Positions 17,095-26,232 of a stretch of 64,000 nt of DNA are shown here, piece after piece. The notes beneath the pieces are model-generated. The model ran no database searches, had not been told where the DNA came from, and saw only the letters and a list, made by a program, of their open reading frames with translations. A program made the position numbers and the translations under genes. Position 1 is the first letter of the stretch, and each line of letters opens with the position of its first letter. Source of the DNA: Pseudomonas sp. dw_612 (GTDB lineage: Bacteria; Pseudomonadota; Gammaproteobacteria; Pseudomonadales; Pseudomonadaceae); NCBI RefSeq assembly GCF_018449725.1, contig NZ_JAAVVC010000014.1, positions 124,001 through 188,000 of the forward strand, given 5' to 3'.

Positions 17095-17430
17095 GGTCCG
17101 GTCAGTCCTTTGTCGGCACAGAAAGCACCTCATGGGCGAGGCGTCAGGTCAGGGCATCGGTTGGACCGGAGTGTATCGCCAACGCGGATGTGAAGCGCCC
17201 GGGCTAACGAGCTTTTTTATCGCTCCCAAGCATATTTTTAATATTTTTCCTCTGTAGAGGGATGTCGCACTATCGAGCCATACCCAGTGTGGTTCGGCGC
17301 TCCCGGATGGAGGCCGTTGCTCATAACGATGTAGGTCCAATGAGACCAGCACGATGGAACTGTTATTGGTCTCTGGCCAGCACTGCCCGGCTTTACCCTA
17401 ATTTTAAAAAAACAGCTGCGGGAGCGTTCC
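17095..17430. other. 336-bp intergenic region between divergent genes
   Basis: It holds the promoters of the divergent GNAT gene and binding-protein gene. An AT-rich stretch around 17210-17250 (TTTTTTATCGC, then ATTTTTAATATTTTTCC) is the most likely promoter area. I see no gene, REP copy or strong hairpin. Confidence 0.5.
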
Positions 17431-18471
17431 ATGTCTTTAACCTTACGTACGTGCATCCCTTTTTCCCTGGCCCTGTTGTGCACCGGCGTATTCGCCGCGC
17501 CGCAGGATCTGACCGTCATATCGTTTGGCGGCGTCACCAAGCAGGCCCAGGACAAAGCCTACTTCCAACCCTTCAACGCCAGTGGCGCCGGGCGCATCGT
17601 CGCCGGTGAATACAATGGCGAGTTGTCGAAAATCAAGGCGATGGTCGATGTCGGCCATACCAGTTGGGACGTGGTCGAGGTCGAGAGCCCGGAGCTGCTG
17701 CGCGGCTGTGATGCCGGGTTGTTCGAGAAACTCGACCCAGCCAGTTTTGGCGATCAGAGCCAGTTTGTGCCGGGGACGTTTACCGAGTGCGGCGTGGCCA
17801 CTTATGTGTGGTCGATGGTCATGGCGTTCGACCAGAACAAGCTGACCAAGACCCCGTCCTCGTGGGCGGACTTCTGGAACGTCAACGACTTTCCGGGCAA
17901 GCGCGGCCTGCGCAAAGGCGCCAAGTACACCCTGGAAATCGCGCTGCTGGCCGACGGCGTCGCGCCGGATCAACTCTACAAAGTGCTGAACACCCCTGAA
18001 GGAGTGAGCCGCGCCTTTGCCAAACTCGACAAGATCAAGTCGAACATCCAGTGGTGGGAGGCCGGCGCCCAACCGGCACAGTGGTTGATTGCCGGTGACG
18101 TGGTGATGAGCGCCGCCTACAACGGGCGGATCGCCGCGGCGCAGAAAGAAGGCATGAACCTGAGCATCGTCTGGCCGCAAAGCCTGTACGACCCGGAATA
18201 CTGGGCCGTGGTTAAAGGCACGCCGAACAAGGCCTTGGCCGAGCGCTTCATCGCGTTTGCCAGCCAGCCGCAGACCCAGAAAGTGTTCTCGGAAAACATC
18301 CCTTACGGCCCGGTCCACAAGCAGGCCCTGGCCTTGTTGCCGCAACAAGTGCAACAGCAACTACCGACCGCCGACGCCAACATGGCCAAGGCCCGGGCGG
18401 TGGATGCGGAGTTCTGGGTGGATCATGGGGAGGAGTTGGAAGAGCGGTTTAATGCGTGGGCGGCTCGCTAA
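17431..18471 (+). CDS. Periplasmic substrate-binding protein of an ABC transporter, polyamine (PotD)-like
   Basis: The signal peptide (MSLTLRTCIPFSLALLCTGVFA) is followed by the start of a type II binding fold (DLTVISFGGVTKQAQDKAYF). Other family features are AMVDVGHTSWDVVEVESPEL, PSSWADFWNVNDFPGKRGL and the ending EEFNAWAAR-like (LEERFNAWAAR). This matches spermidine/putrescine-type binding proteins. At 346 residues it is full length. No permease or ATPase gene is next to it, so it must share a transporter encoded elsewhere or act as an orphan. The ATG follows GGGAGCGTTCC. Confidence 0.88.
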   Translation: MSLTLRTCIPFSLALLCTGVFAAPQDLTVISFGGVTKQAQDKAYFQPFNASGAGRIVAGEYNGELSKIKAMVDVGHTSWDVVEVESPELLRGCDAGLFEKLDPASFGDQSQFVPGTFTECGVATYVWSMVMAFDQNKLTKTPSSWADFWNVNDFPGKRGLRKGAKYTLEIALLADGVAPDQLYKVLNTPEGVSRAFAKLDKIKSNIQWWEAGAQPAQWLIAGDVVMSAAYNGRIAAAQKEGMNLSIVWPQSLYDPEYWAVVKGTPNKALAERFIAFASQPQTQKVFSENIPYGPVHKQALALLPQQVQQQLPTADANMAKARAVDAEFWVDHGEELEERFNAWAAR

Positions 18472-18505
18472 ATCAGCCAAGCGAAACCTTTGGCGGGAGA
18501 GCTTT

Positions 18506-18535
18506 TGTGGCGAGGGAGCAAGCTCCCTCGCCACA
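18506..18535. repeat. Short perfect palindrome between convergent genes
   Basis: TGTGGCGAGGGAGC is followed by its exact reverse complement GCTCCCTCGCCACA with two bases between. This is a second, shorter Pseudomonas palindrome class, distinct from the REP pairs. It sits between the convergent binding-protein and MFS genes and may act as a transcript end in both directions. Confidence 0.8.
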
Positions 18536-18544
18536 GGTTCGGTG

Positions 18545-19924
18545 TTATGCCTTGGGCGCCACCAACCGCAACGCACTCGCCACACTCCCCACCGCCGCAA
18601 ACCCCGCACCAATGCTCAGCGCCAACACCGGGCCATGGGTGCCCGACATTCCGAAGCTCAACGCCACCAACGCGGCGCCGGTTGCCTGGCCGATCAGTCG
18701 GGCCATGGCGATGGTGCCGCTGGCGCCGCTGCTGCGTTCCCTCGGCGCGCTGGTCATCAGGGCTTTCTGGTTCGGGGCCTGGAAGAAACCGAAGCCGATA
18801 CCGCAGATGATCATGCGAATCACGATCCCGGTTGCACTGAGATCCGCCGGCATGATCGCCAGGGACACCATCCCCGCACTGAGAATGGCCAGGCCGATAC
18901 CGCCCAGCAGGCCCGGCGGATAGGTGTCGGACATACGTCCGGCCATCGGCGCGATCAGCGCCACGACGATGGACCATGGCGTCATCAGGAAACCGGTCTG
19001 GATCGGGTCGCGGCCCAGGGTCGTTTCGAAGAAGAACGGCAACGAGACGAACGCCAACCCTTGGGTGGCAAAGGAACAGAACGCGGTCAGCGTCGACAGG
19101 GCAAACATCGGTCGCTTGAGCAAATCCAGAGGAAACATCGGCGCCGGATGCCCGGCTTCGCGGCGCAACATCAAGGCCCCGGCGATCAGGAACACGGCCA
19201 GGGCGATCACCACGCTGCTCATCGAGCCCAACTGTGCGGCCTGGCTCAGCGCGAAAATCAGCGCACCGAAAGTGATGACGTTGAGCACGGCGGTCAGTCG
19301 GTCAAACACCACGGCTTTGGGCTGGCTGGTGGGCAAGGAACTCCAGGCGAAGGTCAGGGCAAACAGACCCAGGGGCAGGTTGATCGCAAACAGCCAGGGC
19401 CAATTGGCCACCGACAGCACCAGCGAAGCGATGGTCGGGCCGGCGGCGAAACAGGTGCCGACGACGAGCGCGTTCAAACCCAGGCCACGGCCCATGCGTT
19501 CCGGGGGGAAGATCAAACCGATCAGCGCGGCATTGACGCTCATGATGGCGCTGGCCCCGACGCCTTGAAGCACGCGGGCCACGGTCAGGGTCGGCAGCGA
19601 CCACGCGAGCGCACACAACCCCGAAGCCACCACGAACAGGATGATGCCGCTGAGGAACACTTTGCGGTGCCCGATGATCCCGCCCAGCGCGGCGAACGGT
19701 AGTAGGGTGGCCACGGCCGCCAGTTGATAGGCGTTGATGATCCACACTGACGCGGCGGGCGAGGCGTTCAGGTCTGCGGCAATGGTGGGCAGCGCCGTAT
19801 TGGCGATGGCGGTATCGAGTACCGCCAGGGCAATCGACACCAGAATCGCCACCAGCCCACGCAGTTCACGGGCGGTGAGTTTACCGGGTGCGGCGACCGG
19901 TAGCGGCGAGGCGGGTTGAGTCAT
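18545..19924 (-). CDS. MFS drug transporter, DHA2 type
   Basis: A 459-residue inner-membrane protein with about 14 segments. The start ILVSIALAVLDTAIANTALPTIAADL contains the DHA2 motif LDxTIVNxALP (here LDTAIANTALP). ASVWIINAYQLAAVATLLPFAALGG and GRVLQG-like ARVLQGVGASAIMSVN follow. It is probably a proton-driven exporter. Its ATG overlaps the stop of the LysE gene upstream by one base (TGATG), so the two are translationally coupled. Confidence 0.92.
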   Translation of the reverse strand: MTQPASPLPVAAPGKLTARELRGLVAILVSIALAVLDTAIANTALPTIAADLNASPAASVWIINAYQLAAVATLLPFAALGGIIGHRKVFLSGIILFVVASGLCALAWSLPTLTVARVLQGVGASAIMSVNAALIGLIFPPERMGRGLGLNALVVGTCFAAGPTIASLVLSVANWPWLFAINLPLGLFALTFAWSSLPTSQPKAVVFDRLTAVLNVITFGALIFALSQAAQLGSMSSVVIALAVFLIAGALMLRREAGHPAPMFPLDLLKRPMFALSTLTAFCSFATQGLAFVSLPFFFETTLGRDPIQTGFLMTPWSIVVALIAPMAGRMSDTYPPGLLGGIGLAILSAGMVSLAIMPADLSATGIVIRMIICGIGFGFFQAPNQKALMTSAPRERSSGASGTIAMARLIGQATGAALVALSFGMSGTHGPVLALSIGAGFAAVGSVASALRLVAPKA

Positions 19925-20556
19925 CAGTTGCGACTGGCCAGGGCCAAGCGGCAGGCCAATCCAAGAAACACCACGCCCAGCAGTTGATTCATCAGTTTGC
20001 CGACCCGTCTACTGGCCGCCATGCGTTGGCTCAGTTGGCTGGCCATGACGATGACGCCACCGTTCACCAGCAGGCCGATCAGGTTCAGCACGGTGGCCAG
20101 CGCAAGCATCTGCACGACAATGGAGCCCGACTGCGGGTTGATGAACTGCGGAAACAGCGCCAGCACAAACAACGCCATCTTCGGGTTCAACAGGTTGGTC
20201 AGCAGGCCTTGTTTGAAAATCTGCGGCAGGGGATGGGCCGCGACGGCGATGTCCGTCGACAGCGGTGTGCCGGCGGACCTGAATGTTTTCCAGGCCAGAA
20301 ACGCCAGATACGCCGCGCCGGCGAAACGCACCACGTCATACGCGACGGGCACCGTGAGAAACAGTTGGGAAAGCCCCAACGCGCCCGCCAGTGCATGGCA
20401 ATAGGTGCCCAGTTGTATGCCCGCCAGGGAGGCGAAGCCGGCGGCCCGTCCCTGACTGGCGCTGCGCGACGCGATCAGCAACATGTCGGGGCCGGGCGTG
20501 AGTGCGAGGGCCAGGCAGGCGCCGGAAAACAGTGCAAGGACTGAAAGACTGATCAT
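19924..20556 (-). CDS. LysE/RhtB family amino-acid exporter
   Basis: The protein (210 residues) has six segments and the family signature LALTPGPDMLLIASRSASQGRAAGFASLAGI near the N-terminus. LSQLFLTVPVAYDVVRFAGAAYLAFLAWKTF and NLLNPKMALFVLALFPQF are also typical. I chose the ATG at 20556 (GGGGAATCACC before it); the longer frame to 20697 is not supported. With the coupled DHA2 gene it forms an export operon. The exported compound is not evident. Confidence 0.92.
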   Translation of the reverse strand: MISLSVLALFSGACLALALTPGPDMLLIASRSASQGRAAGFASLAGIQLGTYCHALAGALGLSQLFLTVPVAYDVVRFAGAAYLAFLAWKTFRSAGTPLSTDIAVAAHPLPQIFKQGLLTNLLNPKMALFVLALFPQFINPQSGSIVVQMLALATVLNLIGLLVNGGVIVMASQLSQRMAASRRVGKLMNQLLGVVFLGLACRLALASRN

Positions 20557-20635
20557 GGTGATTCCCCGTGTGCAGGCGTTGCGCAAGGGCCTCACTCTAC
20601 CTAAATCCGTGGCGGTTCTGTAGACGGCTTTTCGC

Positions 20636-21496
20636 TCACTTTGCGCCGAACAGCATCGTCCAGTAGACGCCTTCGTCGCTGCGCGCATCCGTGGCAAAGG
20701 CTGCGCCGACCTGGGTGAACATCGGGTTCATCAGGTTGGCGCAGTGCCCGGGGCTGGCGAGCCAACCGGCCATGGCCTTGCTCGGTGAACCCTGGCCGGC
20801 GGCGATGTTTTCGCCGATCTGACGGCCACGGAAACCGGCGGCCCTGGCGCGGTCCGCCGGCATGTCACCGTCGGGGTCCTGATGCGCGAAGTAGTTGCCG
20901 TAGGCCATGGCTTTGCTGTGGCCTTGCGCAGCGGCACCCAACGCGGCATTCCAGCTCAGCGGCCGGGCGGCGGCGAAACGCTGGCGACCACACATCCGTG
21001 GCCTGGCTCGCGCCGCGTTGACTTCAGCCAGCAAGGTCTTGCTCGCCGCTCGCCCGTCGCCCATCTGATTGTCGAGCAACGGCCTTGCCAGCACCACTTG
21101 CCACTCGCTGCGGGCGCGGCTAATGCCGATGTCGGCATATTGCGCATCAAGCAATGCGCCGCAGTAGCGGTCTTGCAGCATGTCGAAGGCGTCCTCGGCA
21201 TCCTGCGCGCCCACCAGGCGGATGGTGCGCACCGTCACCGCTTGATAGCCGTTCTGTTTCAGCCCCTCGCGCAACGCACCGCCATAACCGACGGGCAAGG
21301 CCAGGTTCGACTTCAGCACCAGCGGATTCAAGCGTTGGACCGGGCGTATCGAACAGCCTCGCGGGTGGGCGCGGTAGTCGTTGATCTCCGACACCAATTG
21401 CCGTTCTTCACTGGCGTGGGCGGGGAGGGCGAACAGGGGAAACAAAGGAATGAGGCAGAGCGAAACAACGCGAAGGGGCACGATGGATTGGCGCAT
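20636..21496 (-). CDS. Secreted CAP-domain (SCP-like) protein with a degenerate second copy
   Basis: A 286-residue protein with a signal peptide ending LPAHA. The C-terminal half (about 150-286) is a CAP domain: LLAEVNAARARPRMCG, the His of GHSKAMAYGNYFAHQDPDG, GENIAAGQ and HCANLMNP. The N-terminal half starts with a similar segment (LVSEINDYRAHPRGC) but lacks the CAP active-site signatures, so it looks like a decayed duplicate. Cysteines in both halves suggest disulphides. Bacterial CAP proteins have no settled role. It stands alone upstream of the LysE unit. Confidence 0.85.
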   Translation of the reverse strand: MRQSIVPLRVVSLCLIPLFPLFALPAHASEERQLVSEINDYRAHPRGCSIRPVQRLNPLVLKSNLALPVGYGGALREGLKQNGYQAVTVRTIRLVGAQDAEDAFDMLQDRYCGALLDAQYADIGISRARSEWQVVLARPLLDNQMGDGRAASKTLLAEVNAARARPRMCGRQRFAAARPLSWNAALGAAAQGHSKAMAYGNYFAHQDPDGDMPADRARAAGFRGRQIGENIAAGQGSPSKAMAGWLASPGHCANLMNPMFTQVGAAFATDARSDEGVYWTMLFGAK

Positions 21497-21778
21497 GAGG
21501 CGAACGGCTCTGATGAAAGACGACCATGGGGCTGAGGTGCGCTGCCGAGGGCTAGCGCATTTCAGGGCAGGTCTGAGACTGCGGGTTTTGAATCTGGTTC
21601 ATGGTGGCACCGGGGCAAATTCAAGGGCGGTGCCGGGTGTCTGTGCCGGGGTGATTGCTGACAGCGCGGATGCCCATTTTGCCATCCGCGCAGTCGGTGG
21701 CCGCGCCTGCGTTCAGGATTGGACGACCACACGAAACGAGGTGCTGATTTGTCGGCGTGGCCGAGCCTGAAGAAGCGG

Positions 21779-22915
21779 TCATTGGTGGGGCAAATATTGA
21801 GTGAACAAATCCAGAATGCCCTGCGGTGCGGTTTCGTTGAAAAACAGCTTCAGGTTCTTGTCCGTTTCCGCCGCAACCTCCGCACTGCGCGGGAACAGGT
21901 CTTTCTCATACGCGATCAGCGCGGCGTCGATATCGCCAGGGTTGGCAACAATCGCCTCGGCGAGCAAGGCCCCGTCGTACAACGCGAGGTTGGCGCCTTC
22001 GCCGGCGAACGGCGACATCAAGTGCGCGGCATCGCCGAGCAGGGTTACACCGGGGACGTGGTCCCATTGATGGCCGACCGGCAACGCATGGATCGGGCGC
22101 AGCACCGGGTCAGTGTCCGAATCAGTGATCAACGCGATCAACGCTGGCGCCCAGCCATCGAATGCCTCGGCAACACGGGCCATGGCCGTCGCAGGATTCG
22201 AGAGATCGAGCCGGGCGAACCAGTCCTCCGGCCGGTTCAGCGCCACATAGCTTTGCAAAGTGCCGTTCCCGTGGCGGTGGGCCAGGATGCCCTGATTCGG
22301 CACCACCGCCATCAACGTGCCGTCGCCAATCACCTCGGCGCTGGCCGGATGGCGACGGTTGGCTTCAAACAGAAAGGTCTCGATAAAGGACAGCCCGGCG
22401 TAGGCAGGTTTCACATCGGTCAGCAACGGACGAACCCGCGACCACGCACCATCGGCACCCACCAACACATCGGTGGTCACGGTTGCACCGTTGGCGAAGG
22501 TCACCTCATGCCGCCCACCGCCGAGCGAGGCCACCGCAGTGACTTTGTGCCCCCAGCGAAGCGTGTCGGCCGGCAAAGACTCAAGCAAAATCCTGCGCAG
22601 CTCCCCGCGCTCAACCTCGGGCCGACCACCGTTATCCGGGCTCGGCCAATCCAGCAACACGTTGCCATGCTTGTCGCAAATCCGCTTGGCATCGGCGCCC
22701 TCGATAATAATGCCCAGGAACTGCTCGAACAGGCCCGCCGCCTTCAGCGCGAGCTGCCCGTTGTATTCGTGGATATCCAGCAGACCACCTTGGGCGCGGG
22801 CGTCTGCTGAAGGTTCGGCCTCATAGATAGTGGTCGCGATGCCGTGGACATGCAGCACCCGCGCAAGGGCCAAGCCACCGAGCCCGGCACCGATGATTGC
22901 GATGGGAGTGTTCAT
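21779..22915 (-). CDS. FAD-dependent monooxygenase, Tet(X)-like
   Basis: A class A flavoprotein hydroxylase of 378 residues. The FAD-binding GAGLGGLALARVL is at residues 8-20, the DG motif at VLVGADGAWSRVRPLL and the second FAD motif at LLGDAAHLMSPFAGEGANLAL. The overall order matches Tet(X) and its non-resistance relatives. I chose the ATG at 22915 (GGAAGGCGC upstream) over 22957. The resistance role of Tet(X) should not be assumed; most chromosomal relatives in pseudomonads act on unknown aromatic or ketone substrates. The 282-bp gap to the CAP gene shows nothing clear. Confidence 0.87.
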   Translation of the reverse strand: MNTPIAIIGAGLGGLALARVLHVHGIATTIYEAEPSADARAQGGLLDIHEYNGQLALKAAGLFEQFLGIIIEGADAKRICDKHGNVLLDWPSPDNGGRPEVERGELRRILLESLPADTLRWGHKVTAVASLGGGRHEVTFANGATVTTDVLVGADGAWSRVRPLLTDVKPAYAGLSFIETFLFEANRRHPASAEVIGDGTLMAVVPNQGILAHRHGNGTLQSYVALNRPEDWFARLDLSNPATAMARVAEAFDGWAPALIALITDSDTDPVLRPIHALPVGHQWDHVPGVTLLGDAAHLMSPFAGEGANLALYDGALLAEAIVANPGDIDAALIAYEKDLFPRSAEVAAETDKNLKLFFNETAPQGILDLFTQYLPHQ

Positions 22916-23005
22916 GCGCCTTCCTGTGGGATTGGGGTTGTGGTGAGTATCTAACACAGGCGGGGGTTGGCTTTGTAGTGCGTGGGCGATGAAAGCCGTG
23001 AGCGT

Positions 23006-23278
23006 CTAAGCCTTGTTCCGGCGACTTAGCAATGCCAGTAAACCCATCAACTGGATTGCGCCCACGACCATCGCCACTTTCTGCGCCACTGGCCCCAGAT
23101 TACTCAGCCATTCGATCAAGAGCATCAAACCCACCGTGCAGCAGGGGATCATGCAGAGGATGAACAACACACGGATTAGTTTTCGATGGTGTTGAGAGCG
23201 TGTGGATTGGCCTTCCTTTTGAGCAGAGGTATCCATGAGGGATAAGGCGTTTAGGAGGGCTACTAGGAATTCGGGCAT
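23006..23278 (-). CDS. Small membrane protein of unknown function (90 aa)
   Basis: Two hydrophobic segments (LIRVLFILCMIPCCTVGLML and VAMVVGAIQLMGLLALL) flank a short loop. An N-terminal soluble stretch contains a charged part (SAQKEGQSTRSQHHRK). The ATG follows AAAGGAACTC. No family is recognised. It sits at the edge of the AT-rich accessory patch. Confidence 0.55.
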   Translation of the reverse strand: MPEFLVALLNALSLMDTSAQKEGQSTRSQHHRKLIRVLFILCMIPCCTVGLMLLIEWLSNLGPVAQKVAMVVGAIQLMGLLALLSRRNKA

Positions 23279-23547
23279 GAGTTCCTTTGATGTGATGTCT
23301 TGGGACGCGGGAGTGGGTGGGTGGAATGTAGCAGGTGGTGGGGGGGCTGATTGAGGTGGAGAAGGCAGTTAACGGCCATAAGCGGCCCCTCAAGAGCGCC
23401 CGCTTTCGGCCGGAAGAAGCCAGTCCAATGTGTCCAAGAAACTCTAAGCGATTCAGTGATCTTCTTGTGTGCGCTCCGTTTTTTTTCAAATCTTGCTTCC
23501 AGTGGTATAGTTTTTTAAACATTGCTAAATAGTTGGCGGCGAACGTA

Positions 23548-25935
23548 ATGAATAAAACGAGGGATAATCATTTTGTTGCGCAGTGGTATCAAAAAGGTTT
23601 CATGGATGAGCGAGACTGCCAGCTCTGCTATGTTACGCGTCGAAATATAGATCTGAAGAATGGTGAATTCAAGATCGTCAACTCCAAAAAATGGCATACG
23701 CCCGCTCAGCAATTTTATAAAGTAGACCTTTACTCGACATTCTTCGGTGTCGAAATTAATGACGATATTGAGCAAAAGCTTTTTGGACCAATTGACGATA
23801 ACGGCTCCAAAGCTATTCGCGCGTTCCTGAATGACGACCTGTCTGAATGGCATCATAATTTTAAAAATTTATTTGTCTATCTTGATGCGCAAAAGTTGCG
23901 AACCCCTAAAGGCTTGGAATGGATTAAGAGTAAATATCATGAGTTAAGCCAATTGCAGTTGATGATGGAGATGCAATCTTTACGCACAATGCATTGTACT
24001 TTATGGGCTGAAAGCGTCCGAGAGTTAGTGTCTGCTGAAGACTCTGATGTGAAATTTATAATTTCCGATCATCCTGTTACGATTTATAATTATGCATGTC
24101 CTCCTGATTCAGAGTTATGTGAATATCCGAACGATCCAGATATTTCGTTAAAAGGGTCGCAGACAATATTTCCGCTGGATAAGAATCGCTGTTTGATTCT
24201 AACGAACCTTGAGTATGCTCAAGACCCTGACAATGTAAATCCGCTTGAGCAGCGGATCAATGCCACCCGTGTTCGTCAAAGCATGGTTAATACCATAGAG
24301 TTTATTAAAACTCGCAAGCTTACAGCTGGCGAGGTTGTCAAAATCAATCACGTTATTAAAAGTAGGGCTCAATCTTCCGTAGCTGCTGGCAAGGAAGATT
24401 GGCTGCATCCGGAAAACCTAGTTACTTGCGATTGGGCTAGTATTCGGAGCGTCCTGCTGCCCCCTGCTGGTGAACTTCACAGATATGGTGGTGAAATGTT
24501 TGTGAAGTTCAAAGACGGCTCGGTTCAGTATCAGGATGCATTTGGTCGAACAAAGAAGGCGAACAAATTTCTAAATAAGAATATTGATGAGGCTAAAGTC
24601 GGCCGCAACGATTTCTGCGGCTGTGGAAGTGGCCGAAAGTATAAGAACTGTTGTCGAGATGTTCCGGTTGACCTTAGGGTCACTTGGGAGGTAGCAAGTA
24701 TACGAGAGCGGAATCTGGCATTTTGCAATTGTATTCGGAGCGTTCTTGGTTTCGAACAGGGTAAAACGTGGCTGGACGTCAGACGCGAGTTATCTAATGA
24801 ACAGATAGCGGAAATTTACGACTTCTACTCCGTTTTGTGGCCCCGTGAAACTGATATTTACTCGCTGCTACCTAAGTCAGACGGGAAATTTCGAGGGCTT
24901 TATGCTGGACCATTAGACGTTCGAGTGATTAGCTTGCATGCGTTGCCTATGGCCTCTGTATTTGACGAGCTCTTGATAGCGTCACCTATCATCAATCCTA
25001 ATAACGTTAAACCGGAATTCAGTCCAACTAAATCGCCAGAAAAATTTAAGTGTCAGGCATTAAAGGATTTTCTGTTTATGCTTGAGGTGGAACCATTTAT
25101 TGAGCTTGGCCTTGTGAATCTCATCCCTAGTCCAACTGATTTTGACCACGATTTAATGATGGCGATAATGGAAATGGCTGAGGCTCGATATGCAGTTCGT
25201 GGCCAAGTCAAGATTTGCGAGCAGGACCTAGCATTAAACCTCCGTCTGTCGATTGAAGATTTATTAAATTCGATAGCAATGCTACCTAAAGATGTACAAG
25301 TTCGAGCACTAGTTAATCAGCTTGGACTGACTGAAGAAATGTCTTTAGACGCTATTTCCGAGCTTGAACAACATTCAGAAGCATCGCCGTTGATGTTGTT
25401 GCAAAAAGTTGATTTCGGCGGAAGCGGTCAGTTTATGAAGTCTAGTATGCTACCAAATTATGAGATGGCATTATTTATAGCTCAGGTAACTGGTTCTGTT
25501 TTAGTCACAGATAGTGGTTCAAGATGGGAGGAGTTTGTTTCAGCACAGCATCGAACCCAAGGTATTGTCAACTATCCATGGGGCGGCATTCTGAAGAGAT
25601 TAAATTTAACTCAAACTGATACACAATTTTTGAGTTCCTTTCAGAGAACTCAGGGTCTATTCGCCACAGCCAGAAATATTCTAAAGTCAGTAGATCGCAT
25701 GGTTTTAGATAATGACAGAGACAATGCTAGATTGGCTCGACTAGCTGAACAAGCAGCGAGTTTTATTAGTCAAATTGGGCAGGCTTTAGAATCGGCACCT
25801 ACCAACATCTTGACAATATTAAGCCCTGAAGGCGGGCTCAATGACCCTCATGTTCAACGGTTATTAATTCGATCTGGCTGCACGAGATATGATCATAAGG
25901 TCAGATCCATCTATGGTATTGCTATTCAAAATTAA
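23548..25935 (+). CDS. DUF4238-like protein with a SEC-C zinc motif (795 aa)
   Basis: The N-terminal part (MNKTRDNHFVAQWYQKGF, then KWHTPAQQFYKVDLYSTFF and FIISDHPVTIYNYACPP) has the layout of DUF4238 proteins. Near residue 353 there is a SEC-C motif (GRNDFCGCGSGRKYKNCC), a small zinc-binding module. The following 430 residues are unassigned and mostly helical. I chose the ATG at 23548 over a TTG at 23533. Codon use is markedly AT-rich compared with its neighbours. A large unknown protein in an acquired patch could belong to a defence system, but no nuclease or NTPase motif is visible to confirm that. Confidence 0.75.
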   Translation: MNKTRDNHFVAQWYQKGFMDERDCQLCYVTRRNIDLKNGEFKIVNSKKWHTPAQQFYKVDLYSTFFGVEINDDIEQKLFGPIDDNGSKAIRAFLNDDLSEWHHNFKNLFVYLDAQKLRTPKGLEWIKSKYHELSQLQLMMEMQSLRTMHCTLWAESVRELVSAEDSDVKFIISDHPVTIYNYACPPDSELCEYPNDPDISLKGSQTIFPLDKNRCLILTNLEYAQDPDNVNPLEQRINATRVRQSMVNTIEFIKTRKLTAGEVVKINHVIKSRAQSSVAAGKEDWLHPENLVTCDWASIRSVLLPPAGELHRYGGEMFVKFKDGSVQYQDAFGRTKKANKFLNKNIDEAKVGRNDFCGCGSGRKYKNCCRDVPVDLRVTWEVASIRERNLAFCNCIRSVLGFEQGKTWLDVRRELSNEQIAEIYDFYSVLWPRETDIYSLLPKSDGKFRGLYAGPLDVRVISLHALPMASVFDELLIASPIINPNNVKPEFSPTKSPEKFKCQALKDFLFMLEVEPFIELGLVNLIPSPTDFDHDLMMAIMEMAEARYAVRGQVKICEQDLALNLRLSIEDLLNSIAMLPKDVQVRALVNQLGLTEEMSLDAISELEQHSEASPLMLLQKVDFGGSGQFMKSSMLPNYEMALFIAQVTGSVLVTDSGSRWEEFVSAQHRTQGIVNYPWGGILKRLNLTQTDTQFLSSFQRTQGLFATARNILKSVDRMVLDNDRDNARLARLAEQAASFISQIGQALESAPTNILTILSPEGGLNDPHVQRLLIRSGCTRYDHKVRSIYGIAIQN

Positions 25936-25997
25936 GCTCGTCACTTGAAATGATATTATAACTAAGAAACGGTCGTGGCAGACACAGGAAGGGGACG

Positions 25998-26008
25998 CCC
26001 CCCCCCCC
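25998..26008. other. Run of 11 cytosines in the gap after the SEC-C gene
   Basis: Eleven C in a row are followed by TTGACA. A second homopolymer (eight G) lies near 26198-26205. Such runs are prone to slippage and to sequencing error. The gap 25936-26232 holds no other gene that I can see. Confidence 0.7.
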
Positions 26009-26133
26009 TTGACACGATGGAGTACAACTATATTGCCCGTGAACATATTGAAAACTTATTCTCGAGAAAAAACCCAAATGCCATAGTCCAATCGATGCCA
26101 TTTAATCTCAATTGAACGGTGTTTGTAATTTGT

Positions 26134-26177
26134 AAAAAAGCCCTTACCCGCTTTGTTGTTCGGGGCTCTTCTTTTTC
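26134..26177 (-). terminator. Likely intrinsic terminator of the 456-residue protein gene
   Basis: Read leftward, AAAAGAGCCC and GGGCTTTTTT pair over about ten positions with one mismatch or wobble, and the second arm ends in a run of T. It lies about 60 bp after the stop codon of the leftward gene. Confidence 0.55.
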
Positions 26178-26232
26178 GCTAGTGTTCCTACACAGTCGGG
26201 GGGGGCGAAGTGAGTATGACCCATGGCCAGTT

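Noticed and set aside
18257..19702. 481-codon plus-strand open frame across the DHA2 gene
   Set aside because: Antisense shadow; composition is Gln/His/Arg-rich, while the leftward frame is a clear transporter.
21779..22915. True Tet(X) tetracycline resistance gene
   Set aside because: Only family-level motifs match; chromosomal relatives are common and there is no mobile context.
25998..26205. Frameshift linking genes through the C11 and G8 runs
   Set aside because: Both runs lie between complete convergent genes and no broken frame joins across them.
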